Assembly: GCF_000510725.1 (NCBI RefSeq)
Contig: NZ_AZNZ01000002.1
Span: forward strand, 1 to 64,000
Length of the DNA stretch: 64,000 nucleotides
DNA from: Pseudoxanthomonas sp. J31
GTDB taxonomy: Bacteria > Pseudomonadota > Gammaproteobacteria > Xanthomonadales > Xanthomonadaceae
Reading direction: 5' to 3'
Positions within the stretch are counted from its first letter, which is position 1, and the number at the start of each line of letters is the position of its first letter. The translations under genes and the position numbers were made by a program. This document shows positions 26,901-35,127 of this stretch, one piece after another. Below the pieces are notes generated by a model. It made no database searches, was not told the origin of the DNA, and saw nothing but the letters and a program-made list of their open reading frames with translations.

Positions 26901-27456
26901 GGCGGATGCGGGTCTCGGTCTCCTTGCGCCGTTCCTTGTACTTGGAGATGCCGGCGGCCTCCTCCAGGTAGACGCGCAGGTCCTCGGGCCGGGCCTCGAT
27001 GATCTGGCTGATCATGCCCTGCTCGATGATCGAATAGCTGCGCGGGCCCAGGCCGGTGCCGAGGAACAGGTCGGTGATGTCGCGGCGGCGGCACTTGGTG
27101 CCGTTGAGGTAGTAGCTGCTCTGGCCGTCGCGGCTGACCGTGCGCTTGACCGAGATCTCGTTGTAGGCGGCGTACTCGCCGGAGATGGTGTGGTCGGAGT
27201 TGTCGAAGATCAGCTCGACCGTGGCCTGCGACACCGGCTTGCGCGCGGCCGAGCCGGAGAAGATCACGTCGGTCAGCGAGTCGCCGCGCAGGCGGCTGGC
27301 CGAGCTCTCGCCCATCACCCAGCGCACCGCGTCGATGATGTTGGACTTGCCGCACCCGTTGGGACCGACGATGCCGGTCATGTTGGTGGGCAGGTGCAGC
27401 GTGGTCGGATCGACGAACGACTTGAATCCGGACAGCTTGATGGTGGACAGGCGCAT
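23953..27456 (-). CDS. smc: Chromosome segregation ATPase Smc
   Basis: Structural-maintenance-of-chromosomes ATPase, 1167 residues, which with ScpA and ScpB organises and segregates the nucleoid. Walker A GPNGCGKSN at residues 31-39; two long coiled coils (about 170-500 and 660-1000) flank a hinge (about 515-650); the C-terminal head has the signature LLSGGEKAMTAVALVFAIF and Walker B FCLLDEVDAPLD. Full length for the family. The scp genes are not in the window. First gene of the smc-zipA unit. Confidence 0.97.
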   Translation of the reverse strand: MRLSTIKLSGFKSFVDPTTLHLPTNMTGIVGPNGCGKSNIIDAVRWVMGESSASRLRGDSLTDVIFSGSAARKPVSQATVELIFDNSDHTISGEYAAYNEISVKRTVSRDGQSSYYLNGTKCRRRDITDLFLGTGLGPRSYSIIEQGMISQIIEARPEDLRVYLEEAAGISKYKERRKETETRIRHTRENLDRLNDLREEVDKQLEHLRRQARQAEQYQALAAERKVKDAQWKALQYRLLDQQLQALREKLAQEETRLERIIAGQREAEREIETGRVRREEAAEALNAAQAEVYKVGGVLARIEQQIQHQRELANRLNQARDETATALEELDRHIGGDREKLEALQASVEEAEPRLEQLREDDVFRQEALREAEAALADWQQRWEVHGRQAAEASRAGEVERTRVDYLDRQALEAERRREALQAERAGLDVESLAEAFEQAQIEHETRKTELDGLNELLEARKQDVATVQDQQRAAQAELAEVRKQAQAARGRLSSLETLQQAALGQEQGAAVAWLKARGLDSAARVGERLVVEDGWENAVESALGQLIEGVLVDAPEQLVEALADLGEGRIALVADGEGEAGFAPTSLAAKVRGPLAIRRLLARLHAAEDLAAARALLPQLAEGDSVITRAGERLGEGWVRVSRQGAARQGALLREREIQALRATIEELQAREADLEAHLADLRGRLLAAEQAREDAQRQLYLAHRAVSELAGQLQSQQGRMDSARQRIERIEAELAQLAQTLEASREQAREARARLEEAVVAMGDLEAERQALEAERRQRTEARDLAREAARASRDATHALALGLESQRTQIASLTQSLQRMSAQRAQLESRLGEISSQLETGDSPVQALEAEHQAALAERVRVERALGEARAVLEAIDHELRSHEQSRQERDQQSLAQRERISQLRLEQQALQLKAEQLVQAIGEDGQAVDDVLNTLPEVADPREWEQAVVQIDARMRRLEPVNLAAIQECGEAEQRKQYLDSQNADLTAALETLEEAIRKIDRETRGRFKDTFDRVNAGVQALYPRLFGGGHAYLELTGDDLLDTGVAIMARPPGKRVSNISLLSGGEKAMTAVALVFAIFQLNPAPFCLLDEVDAPLDEANVGRLAAMVKEMSEKVQFLFVTHNKATMEAAHQLSGVTMREPGVSRLVSVDLEEAARLAGAA

Positions 27457-27702
27457 GCGGCAGTCGCTTCCCGTGGTGGAACCGGGCGCCGCCCTGGCCC
27501 CACCGATTGATGTGGTTTATCCGGAACTTCCCCCAAATGGCTGATCCACAATGGCGGAAACGCCGGGAAACCGGCGCCGGACGGGGCAGTATAGCCGCCG
27601 CGGCCGGGATCCCTGCAGGCCCTGCGCCCGGTTTGACCAGGATCAGGGCCGGGGCCGCCGGGCCCACCTAGACTCGCGCACGGTCCCTGGCAGGAGAAGC
27701 GC

Positions 27703-28932
27703 ATGCAGTACGACGTGGTGATCGTGGGTGCCGGCCCGGTCGGGCTGAGCCTGGCGCGGGCGTTGGCACCGCTGGGCCTGGGCGTGGCCCTGGTCGAGCG
27801 CCAGCCGCGGGCGGCGCTGGCCGAGCCGGCCTTCGACGGCCGCGAGATCGCCCTGACCCACGCCTCCATGCGCCTGCTGGGCGAGCTCGGCATCTGGGAG
27901 CGGATCCCGGCCGGGCACGTCCACCCGCTGCGCCAGGCCCGGATCATGGACCGCGACCTGGCCGAAGCCATGGTGGTCGACCCCGATCCCGGCCACGACC
28001 GCCTCGGCAACCTGGTGGCCAACCACCTGATCCGGCGCGCGGCCTGGGACGCGGTCCAGGCCACGCCGGGCATCGAGCTGCACGACCAGGCCCGGATCGC
28101 CGCCCTGCACGCCGGCCCCGACGCGGCCTGGGTGCAGCTGCAGGACGGCCCGCGCCTGCATGCACGCCTGCTGGTGGCGGCCGACAGCCGCTTCTCCGAG
28201 ACCCGTCGCGCGCTGGGCATCGACGCCGACCTGCACGACTTCGGCAAGAGCATGCTGGTGTGCCGGATGCGGCACGAGCACCCGCACCACCACGCTGCCT
28301 GGGAATGGTTCGGCACCGGCGCCACCCGCGCCCTGCTGCCGCTGGACGAGCACCTGGCCTCTGCCGTGCTGACTCTGCCCGGCGAGCAGGCCCGGGCCCT
28401 GGCGGCGATGGACGAGGCCGGCTTCAACGCTGCGGTGGAGCGGCTTTACGACGGCCGCCTGGGCAGGATGGAACTGGCCGGCAGCCGCCACGTCTATCCT
28501 CTGGTGGCGACCTGGGCACGGCGCTTCGTGGGCCCGCGCCTGGCCCTGGCCGGCGACGCCGCTGTGGGCATGCACCCGGTCACCGCGCACGGCTTCAACC
28601 TTGGCCTGGCCGGCGTTGAGCGCCTGGCCGCCGTGCTGCGCATCGCCGTACGGCAGGGCCGCGACCCGGGCGACCCGGCGCTGCTGGCCATGTACCAGCG
28701 CCGCCACCGCCAGGGCTGCTGGCCGCTGTTCCAGGCCACGCGTGCGGTAGTCGGGCTGTACACCAACGACCGCCCGGCCGCGCGCGTGCTGCGTGCCGCG
28801 ACCCTGCGCGTAGGTGCGGCACTGGCACCCTTCCGGCGGCTGGTCGCGGCCTCGCTCACCGATGCCGGGCCGGTGGACGCCAGCCCGCTGCAGCGCCTGC
28901 GCGCGGGCCTGAGCCAGTTGCGGCCGTCGTGA
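27703..28932 (+). CDS. ubiM: FAD-dependent ubiquinone-biosynthesis hydroxylase, UbiM-like
   Basis: A 409-residue UbiH-family flavin monooxygenase: N-terminal GxGxxG (VVIVGAGPVGLSLARALA) for FAD, a central D-G-like region, and the second flavin motif GDAAVGMHPVTAHGFNLGL (about residues 285-303). The HPVTAHGFNLGL form, in place of the NPLAGQG-type motif of UbiH and UbiF, suggests the UbiM subgroup that hydroxylates demethoxyubiquinol; other members of the family remain possible. Good SD AGGAG before the ATG; TAGACT at 27669-27674 may be a -10. No other ubi gene is adjacent. Confidence 0.72.
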   Translation: MQYDVVIVGAGPVGLSLARALAPLGLGVALVERQPRAALAEPAFDGREIALTHASMRLLGELGIWERIPAGHVHPLRQARIMDRDLAEAMVVDPDPGHDRLGNLVANHLIRRAAWDAVQATPGIELHDQARIAALHAGPDAAWVQLQDGPRLHARLLVAADSRFSETRRALGIDADLHDFGKSMLVCRMRHEHPHHHAAWEWFGTGATRALLPLDEHLASAVLTLPGEQARALAAMDEAGFNAAVERLYDGRLGRMELAGSRHVYPLVATWARRFVGPRLALAGDAAVGMHPVTAHGFNLGLAGVERLAAVLRIAVRQGRDPGDPALLAMYQRRHRQGCWPLFQATRAVVGLYTNDRPAARVLRAATLRVGAALAPFRRLVAASLTDAGPVDASPLQRLRAGLSQLRPS

Positions 28933-28935
28933 GGC

Positions 28936-29496
28936 TCAGGCCTCGCCGCGCTGGCGGTCGATCCAGGCCACGAAGCGGTCGACGAAATCCTCGAGGAACT
29001 CGCGCGTATCCGGGCTGGTGATCCGGCCATCGTCCGCGACCAGGCCTTCCTTGAACTGGATGAAGGCCTCCGGCTGCGGCAGCACCGCCATGTCCAGGTA
29101 GGACAACACGTTGCGCAGGTGCTGCTGGGCCAGGGCGGTGCCGATCGCGCCTGGCGAGGCCCCGGTCACCGCCGCCGGCAGGCCGGCGAAGGCACTGTCG
29201 CCGTAGGGGCGCGAGCCGATGTCGATCGCGTTCTTGAGCACGCCCGGGACCGAGCGGTTGTATTCCGGGGTCACGAACAGCACCGCGTCGGCGCCACGGA
29301 CCTGCTGCTTGAACGCCGTGCACTCGGGCGGGTAGTCGCCGTCGAAGTCCTGGTTGTAGAGCGGCAGGTTGCCGATCTGGAGATAGTCGAACTCCAGCCG
29401 GTCCTCGCCCAGCCGCTCCAGCGCGCGCGCCAGCTGGCGGTTGATCGAGTCCTTGCGAAGGCTGCCGACGATGACCGCCACCTTGCGCCTGTTCAT
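28936..29496 (-). CDS. NADPH-dependent FMN reductase family protein
   Basis: A 186-residue flavodoxin-like reductase of the ChrR/YieF type. The FMN phosphate loop is VGSLRKDSINRQLARAL (about residues 11-27); TPEYNRSVPGVLKNAIDIGSR (about 77-97) contacts the flavin and is diagnostic. Such enzymes reduce quinones or chromate by two-electron transfer and limit redox cycling. ATG 29496 follows AGGAG. It ends three bases from the convergent ubiM gene; whether quinone metabolism links the two is only suggestive. Confidence 0.88.
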   Translation of the reverse strand: MNRRKVAVIVGSLRKDSINRQLARALERLGEDRLEFDYLQIGNLPLYNQDFDGDYPPECTAFKQQVRGADAVLFVTPEYNRSVPGVLKNAIDIGSRPYGDSAFAGLPAAVTGASPGAIGTALAQQHLRNVLSYLDMAVLPQPEAFIQFKEGLVADDGRITSPDTREFLEDFVDRFVAWIDRQRGEA

Positions 29497-29598
29497 GGGT
29501 CCTGCTCCTGCATGGGGTGGCCCGATGCTAGGAGCCGGCGCGCGTGGTCTGGGTGAAGGCGGCGTGGCGGCGTATCGGTACGGCGCCGCGGCCGGGAC

Positions 29599-31530
29599 TC
29601 AGAGGCCGCGGCAGTCCCGCCAGTGGCGGTGCCAGGCCTGGAACATCAGCACGTTCCACAGGTGGGTATGCCACTTGCGCTGGCCGCCACGGAAATCCCG
29701 CCAGATCGCGCTCATCCGGTCGGCATCGAACAGGCCCTCGCGGCGCATGTCCGCCGGATGCAGCAGGTCCCCGGCCCACTGCTCCAGGTCGCCGCGCAGC
29801 CACTGTCCGACCGGGGCGCCGAAACCGCGCTTGGGGCGGTCGACCATGGCATCCGGCAGGTAGCCGCGCAGCACCCGCTTGAGCAGGTACTTGCTGGTGT
29901 CCCCGCGCAGCTTCATGTGCTGCGGCAGCGACCAGGCCAGCTCCACCACCCGCCAGTCCAGCAGCGGCGCGCGCGCCTCCAGGCCCACCGCCATGCTCGT
30001 GCGGTCGACCTTGCACAGCAGGTCGTCAGGCAGGTAGGCCATGAAGTCGGCCAGCATCATCGCCTCGGCCTCGCGCCCGGGCAGGCCCAGCGGATCGGCC
30101 TCGTGGTAGATGGTCTGCGGCTCGCGCGCGCCGGTCACCACCGCGGCCGGGTTGCGCCAGCGCGAGACGCGGTTGCGGTAGACGTCGCCGATGCCCTGCA
30201 CGCCGGACTCGGCCAGCAGGGTCGCCACGCCGCCGGTGCGCGCCGATTCGCCGCGCGCCCCGGGGAGGCGGGCCAGGCCGTGGCGCAGCAGGCGTGGCAG
30301 GGTCCGCGCCATGCGCCAGTTGCGCAGCGCGCGCTGGTAGCGGCCATAGCCGAAGAACAGCTCGTCGCCGCCGTCGCCGGAAAGCACCACCGTCACCTCC
30401 TGGCGCGCCAGGCGGCTGACCATCGCGGTGGGGATCTGCGAGGCATCGGCGAACGGCTCGTCGAACATCGCCGGCAGCTGCGGCACCACCGCCAGCGCGT
30501 CGGCGCCGTCGACCTCGAACTCGGTGTGCGCCGTGCCCAGGTAGTCGGCCACCTCGCGCGCCAGCGGCGCCTCGTCGTGGTCCGAGCCGCGGAAGCCGAT
30601 GGTGAAGCTGCGCACCGGCTCCGCGCTCTGCGCCTGCATCAGCGCGGCCACGGTGGACGAATCGGTGCCGCCGGACAGGAACACGCCCACCGGCACGTCG
30701 GCGACCATGCGCAGGCCCACCGCGTCGCGCAGCACCGCATCCAGCGCCGCGGCGGCTTCGCCGTCGCCGCCGACGAACGGGGTGGCGATGGCCTTGCGCA
30801 TGCGTTCGCGCGGGTCCCACCAGCGCTGCTGCGCGCGCTGCGGGTCGTGCGCGGCGGCGCCGGCGGCCGCCGCCGCCGCGTCCAGCCGCAGCAGGCTGCC
30901 GGGCATCAGCTTGAACGCGCGCTCGTGGATGCAGTACGGCGCCGGGATGTAGTTGAAGCGCAGCAGCAGGGCCAGCGCGTCGCGGTCCACGCCGTTGTCG
31001 AAATCCGGGTGCCGCCACAACGCCTTCAGCTCGGAGCCGAACACCAGGGCGTCGCCGGCCCAGCCGTAGTACAGCGGCTTCTTGCCGACCCGGTCGCGGG
31101 CCAGCCACAGGCAGCGTTCGCGGCGGTCCCACAGGGCGATGGCGAACATGCCGTTGCAGCGCTGCAGGGCGTCCTCGATGCCCCACTCGGCCACCGCCGC
31201 CAGCAGCACCTCGGTGTCCGAGTGACCGCGGAAGCGGTGCCCCACCGCCGCCAGCGCGGCGCGCAGCGGGGCGAAGTTGTAGACCTCGCCGTTGTAGGCC
31301 AGCACGTAGCGGCCGTCGGCCGATTCCATCGGCTGGTGGCCCAGCGGCGACAGGTCGAGGATGCTCAGGCGCTGGTGCGCCAGGGCGATGCCGGCCTGGG
31401 CATCGACCCAGGTACCGGCGTCGTCCGGTCCGCGGTGCACCAGCGCGCCGCCCATCTCCCGGGCGCGCGCGGCCAGCACGTCGCCGTGCAGCCGCGGCTG
31501 CGCCATCAGGAATCCTGCAAGTCCACACAT
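29599..31530 (-). CDS. asnB: Asparagine synthase (glutamine-hydrolysing)
   Basis: A 643-residue enzyme with Cys2 as the glutaminase nucleophile (MCGLAGF), RGPDDAGTW and YNGEVYNF in the N-terminal class II amidotransferase domain (about 1-215), and the synthetase domain from about 240 with the ATP loop VFLSGGTDSSTVAALM (about 265-280). Catalytic elements of both domains are intact. The size fits the long AsnB group often found in envelope or polysaccharide loci. It begins one base after the stop of the E1 gene (TGAGATG), so it is translationally coupled to it, an uncommon partnership. Confidence 0.92.
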   Translation of the reverse strand: MCGLAGFLMAQPRLHGDVLAARAREMGGALVHRGPDDAGTWVDAQAGIALAHQRLSILDLSPLGHQPMESADGRYVLAYNGEVYNFAPLRAALAAVGHRFRGHSDTEVLLAAVAEWGIEDALQRCNGMFAIALWDRRERCLWLARDRVGKKPLYYGWAGDALVFGSELKALWRHPDFDNGVDRDALALLLRFNYIPAPYCIHERAFKLMPGSLLRLDAAAAAAGAAAHDPQRAQQRWWDPRERMRKAIATPFVGGDGEAAAALDAVLRDAVGLRMVADVPVGVFLSGGTDSSTVAALMQAQSAEPVRSFTIGFRGSDHDEAPLAREVADYLGTAHTEFEVDGADALAVVPQLPAMFDEPFADASQIPTAMVSRLARQEVTVVLSGDGGDELFFGYGRYQRALRNWRMARTLPRLLRHGLARLPGARGESARTGGVATLLAESGVQGIGDVYRNRVSRWRNPAAVVTGAREPQTIYHEADPLGLPGREAEAMMLADFMAYLPDDLLCKVDRTSMAVGLEARAPLLDWRVVELAWSLPQHMKLRGDTSKYLLKRVLRGYLPDAMVDRPKRGFGAPVGQWLRGDLEQWAGDLLHPADMRREGLFDADRMSAIWRDFRGGQRKWHTHLWNVLMFQAWHRHWRDCRGL

Positions 31531-31531
31531 C

Positions 31532-33796
31532 TCAGCTGTCCAGCTCCGCGGCCGCGGCGACGATGTCGTCCTCGCCCGGGATGACCAGGAACGCGGCGCC
31601 TGCCAGCGGAGTGTACGTGTCCGCGCCCACCACGCGGCGGAACGGGCGCGCGCCGAAGCCGCCCTCGATGATCGCGGTGACCACGCCTTCGCCCACGCCG
31701 GCGCTGCGCCGGCCCTCGTCCACGACCAGCAGGCGCCTGGCGCTGGCCGCCTGCTCGCGGATGAACTCCTCGTTCAGCGGCACCAGCCAGCGCAGGTCGA
31801 CCACCCGCACCTTCCAGCCCTGGCGTTCCTCGATCCGGCGCGCGGCGCGCAGGCTCATGGGCACGCCGTTGCCGTAGGTGATGATCACCAGGTCGTCGTT
31901 GCCCTCGCCGTAGACCCTGCCCTCGCCCAGCGGCATGGCCCGGCCCTGCTCCGGGTACGGGAACAGCCACTGGCCGTCGCCGGCCTCGTGCAGGTCCTTG
32001 GCCATGTACAGCGCGATCGGCTCCAGGAACACGGCCACGCGGCCGTCGACCTTCGCCAGCGCGGCCAGGGTGCGCAGCATCTCCACCGCGTCGTCGCCGC
32101 GGCTGGGGCAGCCGACCACCAGGCCGGGGATGTCGCGCAGGGCGGTGATCGAGTTGTCGTTGTGGAAGTGGCCGCCGAAGCCGCGCTGGTAGCCTAGGCC
32201 GGCGATGCGCACCAGCATCGGGTTGGCGTACTGGCCGTTGCTGAAGAACTGCAGCGAGCAGGCCTCGCCGCGGACCTGGTCGCAGGCGTTGTGGAAATAC
32301 GCCAGGTACTGGATCTCCGGGATCGGCAGCATGCCCATGTTGGCGTAGCCCTGGGCCAGGCCGAGGATCATGGTCTCGTCCAGCAGGGTGTTGAACACGC
32401 GGTTGCCGCGGAAGGCCTTGTACAGGCCCTTGGTCACCGTGTACACGCCGCCCTTCTGCGCCACGTCCTCGCCGAACAGCAGGCTTTCCGGGTACTTGGC
32501 CAGCAGCTCGTGCAGGGCCTGGTTGATCTGGACCGCCAGGTGGCGCGGCGCCTGCTTCTCCGGCAGCCTGTCGGCGCCGCCGTAGGCGGCGATGCGCGCA
32601 TCTTCCGGCGCCGGGCGCGTGGCCTCGGCCGCCACCGCGTCGGGCGAGTATGGCGCCAGCGGCGCCATCACCTGCTCCAGGCTGGCGAGCTTGGGCCGGC
32701 GGTCGGCTTCCTCCGCGGCGGCGAAGCAGCGGCGGCGGATGGACTCGTACAGCTCCAGCAGTTCGTCCTTCGAGTAAAGCCCCGACTCCAGGGCGATGGC
32801 CGCGCTGCGCAGCAGCGGATCGCTGGCCTCCACCGCGCAAAGCTCTTCGATGCTGCGCCACTCGATCTCGAAGTCGGTGCCGGCGTGGCCCATGATCCGG
32901 GTGGTGCGCAGGTGCAGGAAGGTCGGCCGGCGGGTGCTGCGGCAGTGCTCCACCGCCGCCTGCACCTGGGCGTAGCCTGCGGCCAGGTCGAGGCCGTCGG
33001 CGTGGAAGTAGTCCAGGCCCGGCATGTTGCGGAAGCGGTTGCCGATCCAGCCGTCAGGGGTCTTCACCGAGATGCCGATGCCGTTGTCCTCGCACACGAA
33101 CAGCACCGGCGCCGGCAGCTTCTGGTAGGCGGTCCAGGCCGCGGCGTTGAATGCGGTCTGCGCGGTGGCGTGGTTGGCCGATGCGTCGCCGAAGGAACAG
33201 ATGGCGATGCTGTCGGCCGGCACCGGCAGGGCGTGGCCGATGCGCCGCGCCTGCTCGATGGCGATGGCCGTGCCCAGCGCCTTGGGCAGGTGCGAGGCGA
33301 TGGTCGAGGTCTGCGGCAGCACCCACAGTGGCTTGCTGCCCCAGACCTTGTGGCGGCCGCCGGAGGCCGGGTCCTCGGCGCTGGCGGCGAAGCTCAGCGC
33401 CGAATCCATCACCGGGTCCATGCCCGGCAGCTTGCGGAAGCGCTCGGCCATGAAGCCGCCGCTGCGGTAGTGCAGGAACGCCGGATCGGTATGGCGGGCC
33501 AGCCGCGCGACCATGGCGTTGCCCTCGTGGCCGCTGGAGCCGATGGTGTAGAAGACCTTGTTCTGCACCCGCAGCACGCGCGCCATCAGGTCCAGGTGGC
33601 GGCTGACCAGCTGCGACTCGAACAGTTCGCGGAAGCCGCGCGCGTCCAGCGCGCTGCCCGGCAACACCGGTTCGTCGTCGCGCGGGCGCGGCCGCGGGCT
33701 GCCCTCCCAGGCGCGCACGGCCTCGGTGAAGTTGCGGTCGCAGATCTCGGCGCGGTTGATGCCCTTCTTCCAGGCGGGAATGGCGGCTGCGTTCAT
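31532..33796 (-). CDS. Fused alpha-beta E1 of a branched-chain 2-oxoacid dehydrogenase
   Basis: A 754-residue TPP enzyme in which both E1 subunits are joined. The alpha half (about 1-400) has the TPP motif GDASAN (203-208) ending CEDNGIG (about 235-241); the beta half (about 430-754) carries LLFGEDVAQKGGVYTVTKGL and the C-terminal WLVPLNEE transketolase part. It would decarboxylate branched-chain 2-oxoacids from Leu, Ile and Val and pass the acyl group to a lipoyl E2. Neither E2 nor E3 is adjacent. In xanthomonads such E1 supplies starters for iso/anteiso fatty acids; that is inference here. ATG 33796 is fixed by the conserved start. Confidence 0.87.
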   Translation of the reverse strand: MNAAAIPAWKKGINRAEICDRNFTEAVRAWEGSPRPRPRDDEPVLPGSALDARGFRELFESQLVSRHLDLMARVLRVQNKVFYTIGSSGHEGNAMVARLARHTDPAFLHYRSGGFMAERFRKLPGMDPVMDSALSFAASAEDPASGGRHKVWGSKPLWVLPQTSTIASHLPKALGTAIAIEQARRIGHALPVPADSIAICSFGDASANHATAQTAFNAAAWTAYQKLPAPVLFVCEDNGIGISVKTPDGWIGNRFRNMPGLDYFHADGLDLAAGYAQVQAAVEHCRSTRRPTFLHLRTTRIMGHAGTDFEIEWRSIEELCAVEASDPLLRSAAIALESGLYSKDELLELYESIRRRCFAAAEEADRRPKLASLEQVMAPLAPYSPDAVAAEATRPAPEDARIAAYGGADRLPEKQAPRHLAVQINQALHELLAKYPESLLFGEDVAQKGGVYTVTKGLYKAFRGNRVFNTLLDETMILGLAQGYANMGMLPIPEIQYLAYFHNACDQVRGEACSLQFFSNGQYANPMLVRIAGLGYQRGFGGHFHNDNSITALRDIPGLVVGCPSRGDDAVEMLRTLAALAKVDGRVAVFLEPIALYMAKDLHEAGDGQWLFPYPEQGRAMPLGEGRVYGEGNDDLVIITYGNGVPMSLRAARRIEERQGWKVRVVDLRWLVPLNEEFIREQAASARRLLVVDEGRRSAGVGEGVVTAIIEGGFGARPFRRVVGADTYTPLAGAAFLVIPGEDDIVAAAAELDS

Positions 33797-33974
33797 GCGT
33801 CGGCGGGTCGGTGTCCTGTGCGGGGCGGCGTGCGCCCCGGTGTTGTCGGGATCCAGCGGCGGCCAGTCCGCGCCCGCGCATGCGCGCGCCGGTGCCGGAT
33901 GGCCTGGGTAGTGTGGACCGCCTGGGCGCCGGGGGCGGCATCGCGGCGGCGTTCGGGCAAGGCGCGCAAGGGAT

Positions 33975-34523
33975 TCACCCCCGCGCGGCGCGGAACGCGC
34001 GCCATTCGTCGCGGGTCTGGCCCCAGATCTCGGCGGTGGCATCCAGCGGCGGCGGCAGCTGCCCCATGCGCAGGTAGCGCGAGCCGAGCTTGGTGGCCAC
34101 CACCTTCGACCTTTCGTTGGCCGGTTCGATGGTGTGGATCACCTCCTCCCAGCCCAGCACGTCGAATACCCAGTCCATGCACGCGGCCGCCGCTTCCGGC
34201 GCATAGCCACGGCCCCAGTGGCTGCGGACGATGCTCCAGCCCACCTCCGGGCCCGGCCAGCCCTCCGGCTGCCACGGGCCGACGCGGCCGATCCACTGCC
34301 CGCTGGCCTTCTCGATCACCGAGAACATGGCATGGCCCTGCAGGTGCCAGCAGCCGAGCATCGCCGCCAGCCCGCGCCAGGCCACCGGGCGCGGCTGCAC
34401 GCCGCCGATATGGCGGGTGGCTTCCTCGTCGGCCACGAACGCCGCCCAGGCCTCGAAGTCTTCCCTGCGCGGCACCCGCAGCAGCAGGCGCGGGGTTTCC
34501 AGTTGCAGCCGTTCCAGGTCCAT
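33975..34523 (-). CDS. GNAT N-acetyltransferase (first of a tandem pair)
   Basis: A 182-residue GNAT-fold protein of the RimJ/RimL-like Acetyltransf_3 group. LETPRLLLRVPRREDFEAWA opens the fold and the acetyl-CoA loop is SHWGRGYAPEAAAA (about residues 100-113). The C-terminal IWGQTRDEWR is shared with the neighbouring gene, of which it is a full-length paralogue of identical length. AGGAG precedes the ATG at 34523. Substrate unknown. Confidence 0.88.
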   Translation of the reverse strand: MDLERLQLETPRLLLRVPRREDFEAWAAFVADEEATRHIGGVQPRPVAWRGLAAMLGCWHLQGHAMFSVIEKASGQWIGRVGPWQPEGWPGPEVGWSIVRSHWGRGYAPEAAAACMDWVFDVLGWEEVIHTIEPANERSKVVATKLGSRYLRMGQLPPPLDATAEIWGQTRDEWRAFRAARG

Positions 34524-34573
34524 CAGCCAGGCTCCTGTGCGATCGTTCGGGTGGCGGTCCGCGGCGGCCGGGC

Positions 34574-35122
34574 TCAGGCGACGGCTGCGCGCCGCGCCAG
34601 CCATTGCGCGCGGGTCTGGCCCCAGATGTCGATCCGCGCTCCGGCGAAGGGCTCGGGCAACCGGCCGGGTCCCTGGTTGCGCGAACCCAGGCGCTGGGCC
34701 ACCCGCTGCGAGGGGAGGTTCTCCGGGTCGATGCAATGGATGACATGGTCCCAGCCCAGTTCCGCGAACGCCCAGTCGATCGCCGCGGTGGCCGCCTCGG
34801 TGGCGTAGCCCCGGCCCCAGGCCTGGGGATGGAAGCTCCAGCCGACCTCGTTGCCCGGCCAGCCCTCCGGCCGCCACGGGCCGGACTGGCCCAGCCACAG
34901 GCCGGTGGCCCTGTCGATCACCGAGAACATGGCGAAACCCTGCACCATCCACGCGCCGGGCATCTGCAGGAACTTGCGCCAGGCCGCGGCGCGGCTGGCG
35001 CTGCCGCCGATGAAGCGGCAGGCATGTTCGTCGGCCAGCAGCTCGGCGTAGCGCTCGAAGTCGGCCGCCTGCGGCGGACGCAGGACCAGCCGCTCGGTCT
35101 CGATGACGGGGCCCTGCGGCAT
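34574..35122 (-). CDS. GNAT N-acetyltransferase (second of a tandem pair)
   Basis: A 182-residue paralogue of the preceding entry, aligning end to end without obvious gaps: IETERLVLRPPQAADFERYA, GFAMFSVIDRATG, GPWRPEGWPGNEVGWSF and QAWGRGYATEAATAAIDWAF (acetyl-CoA loop) match position for position. The pair therefore arose by tandem duplication followed by divergence. The ATG at 35122 lies five bases after the stop of the acyl-CoA dehydrogenase gene, so it is likely co-translated with it. Substrate unknown. Confidence 0.88.
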   Translation of the reverse strand: MPQGPVIETERLVLRPPQAADFERYAELLADEHACRFIGGSASRAAAWRKFLQMPGAWMVQGFAMFSVIDRATGLWLGQSGPWRPEGWPGNEVGWSFHPQAWGRGYATEAATAAIDWAFAELGWDHVIHCIDPENLPSQRVAQRLGSRNQGPGRLPEPFAGARIDIWGQTRAQWLARRAAVA

Positions 35123-35127
35123 GCCGG

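Noticed and set aside
23914-27510. 1198-residue plus-strand open frame opposite smc
   Set aside because: It mirrors smc codon for codon in a GC-rich sequence; composition is low-complexity Leu/Ala/Arg/Gln/His-rich with no recognisable domain. A shadow frame.
29599-31530. Lasso-peptide or antibiotic-type AsnB homologue
   Set aside because: The glutaminase Cys2 and synthetase ATP loop are intact, and no precursor peptide, B-protein or transporter lies beside it.
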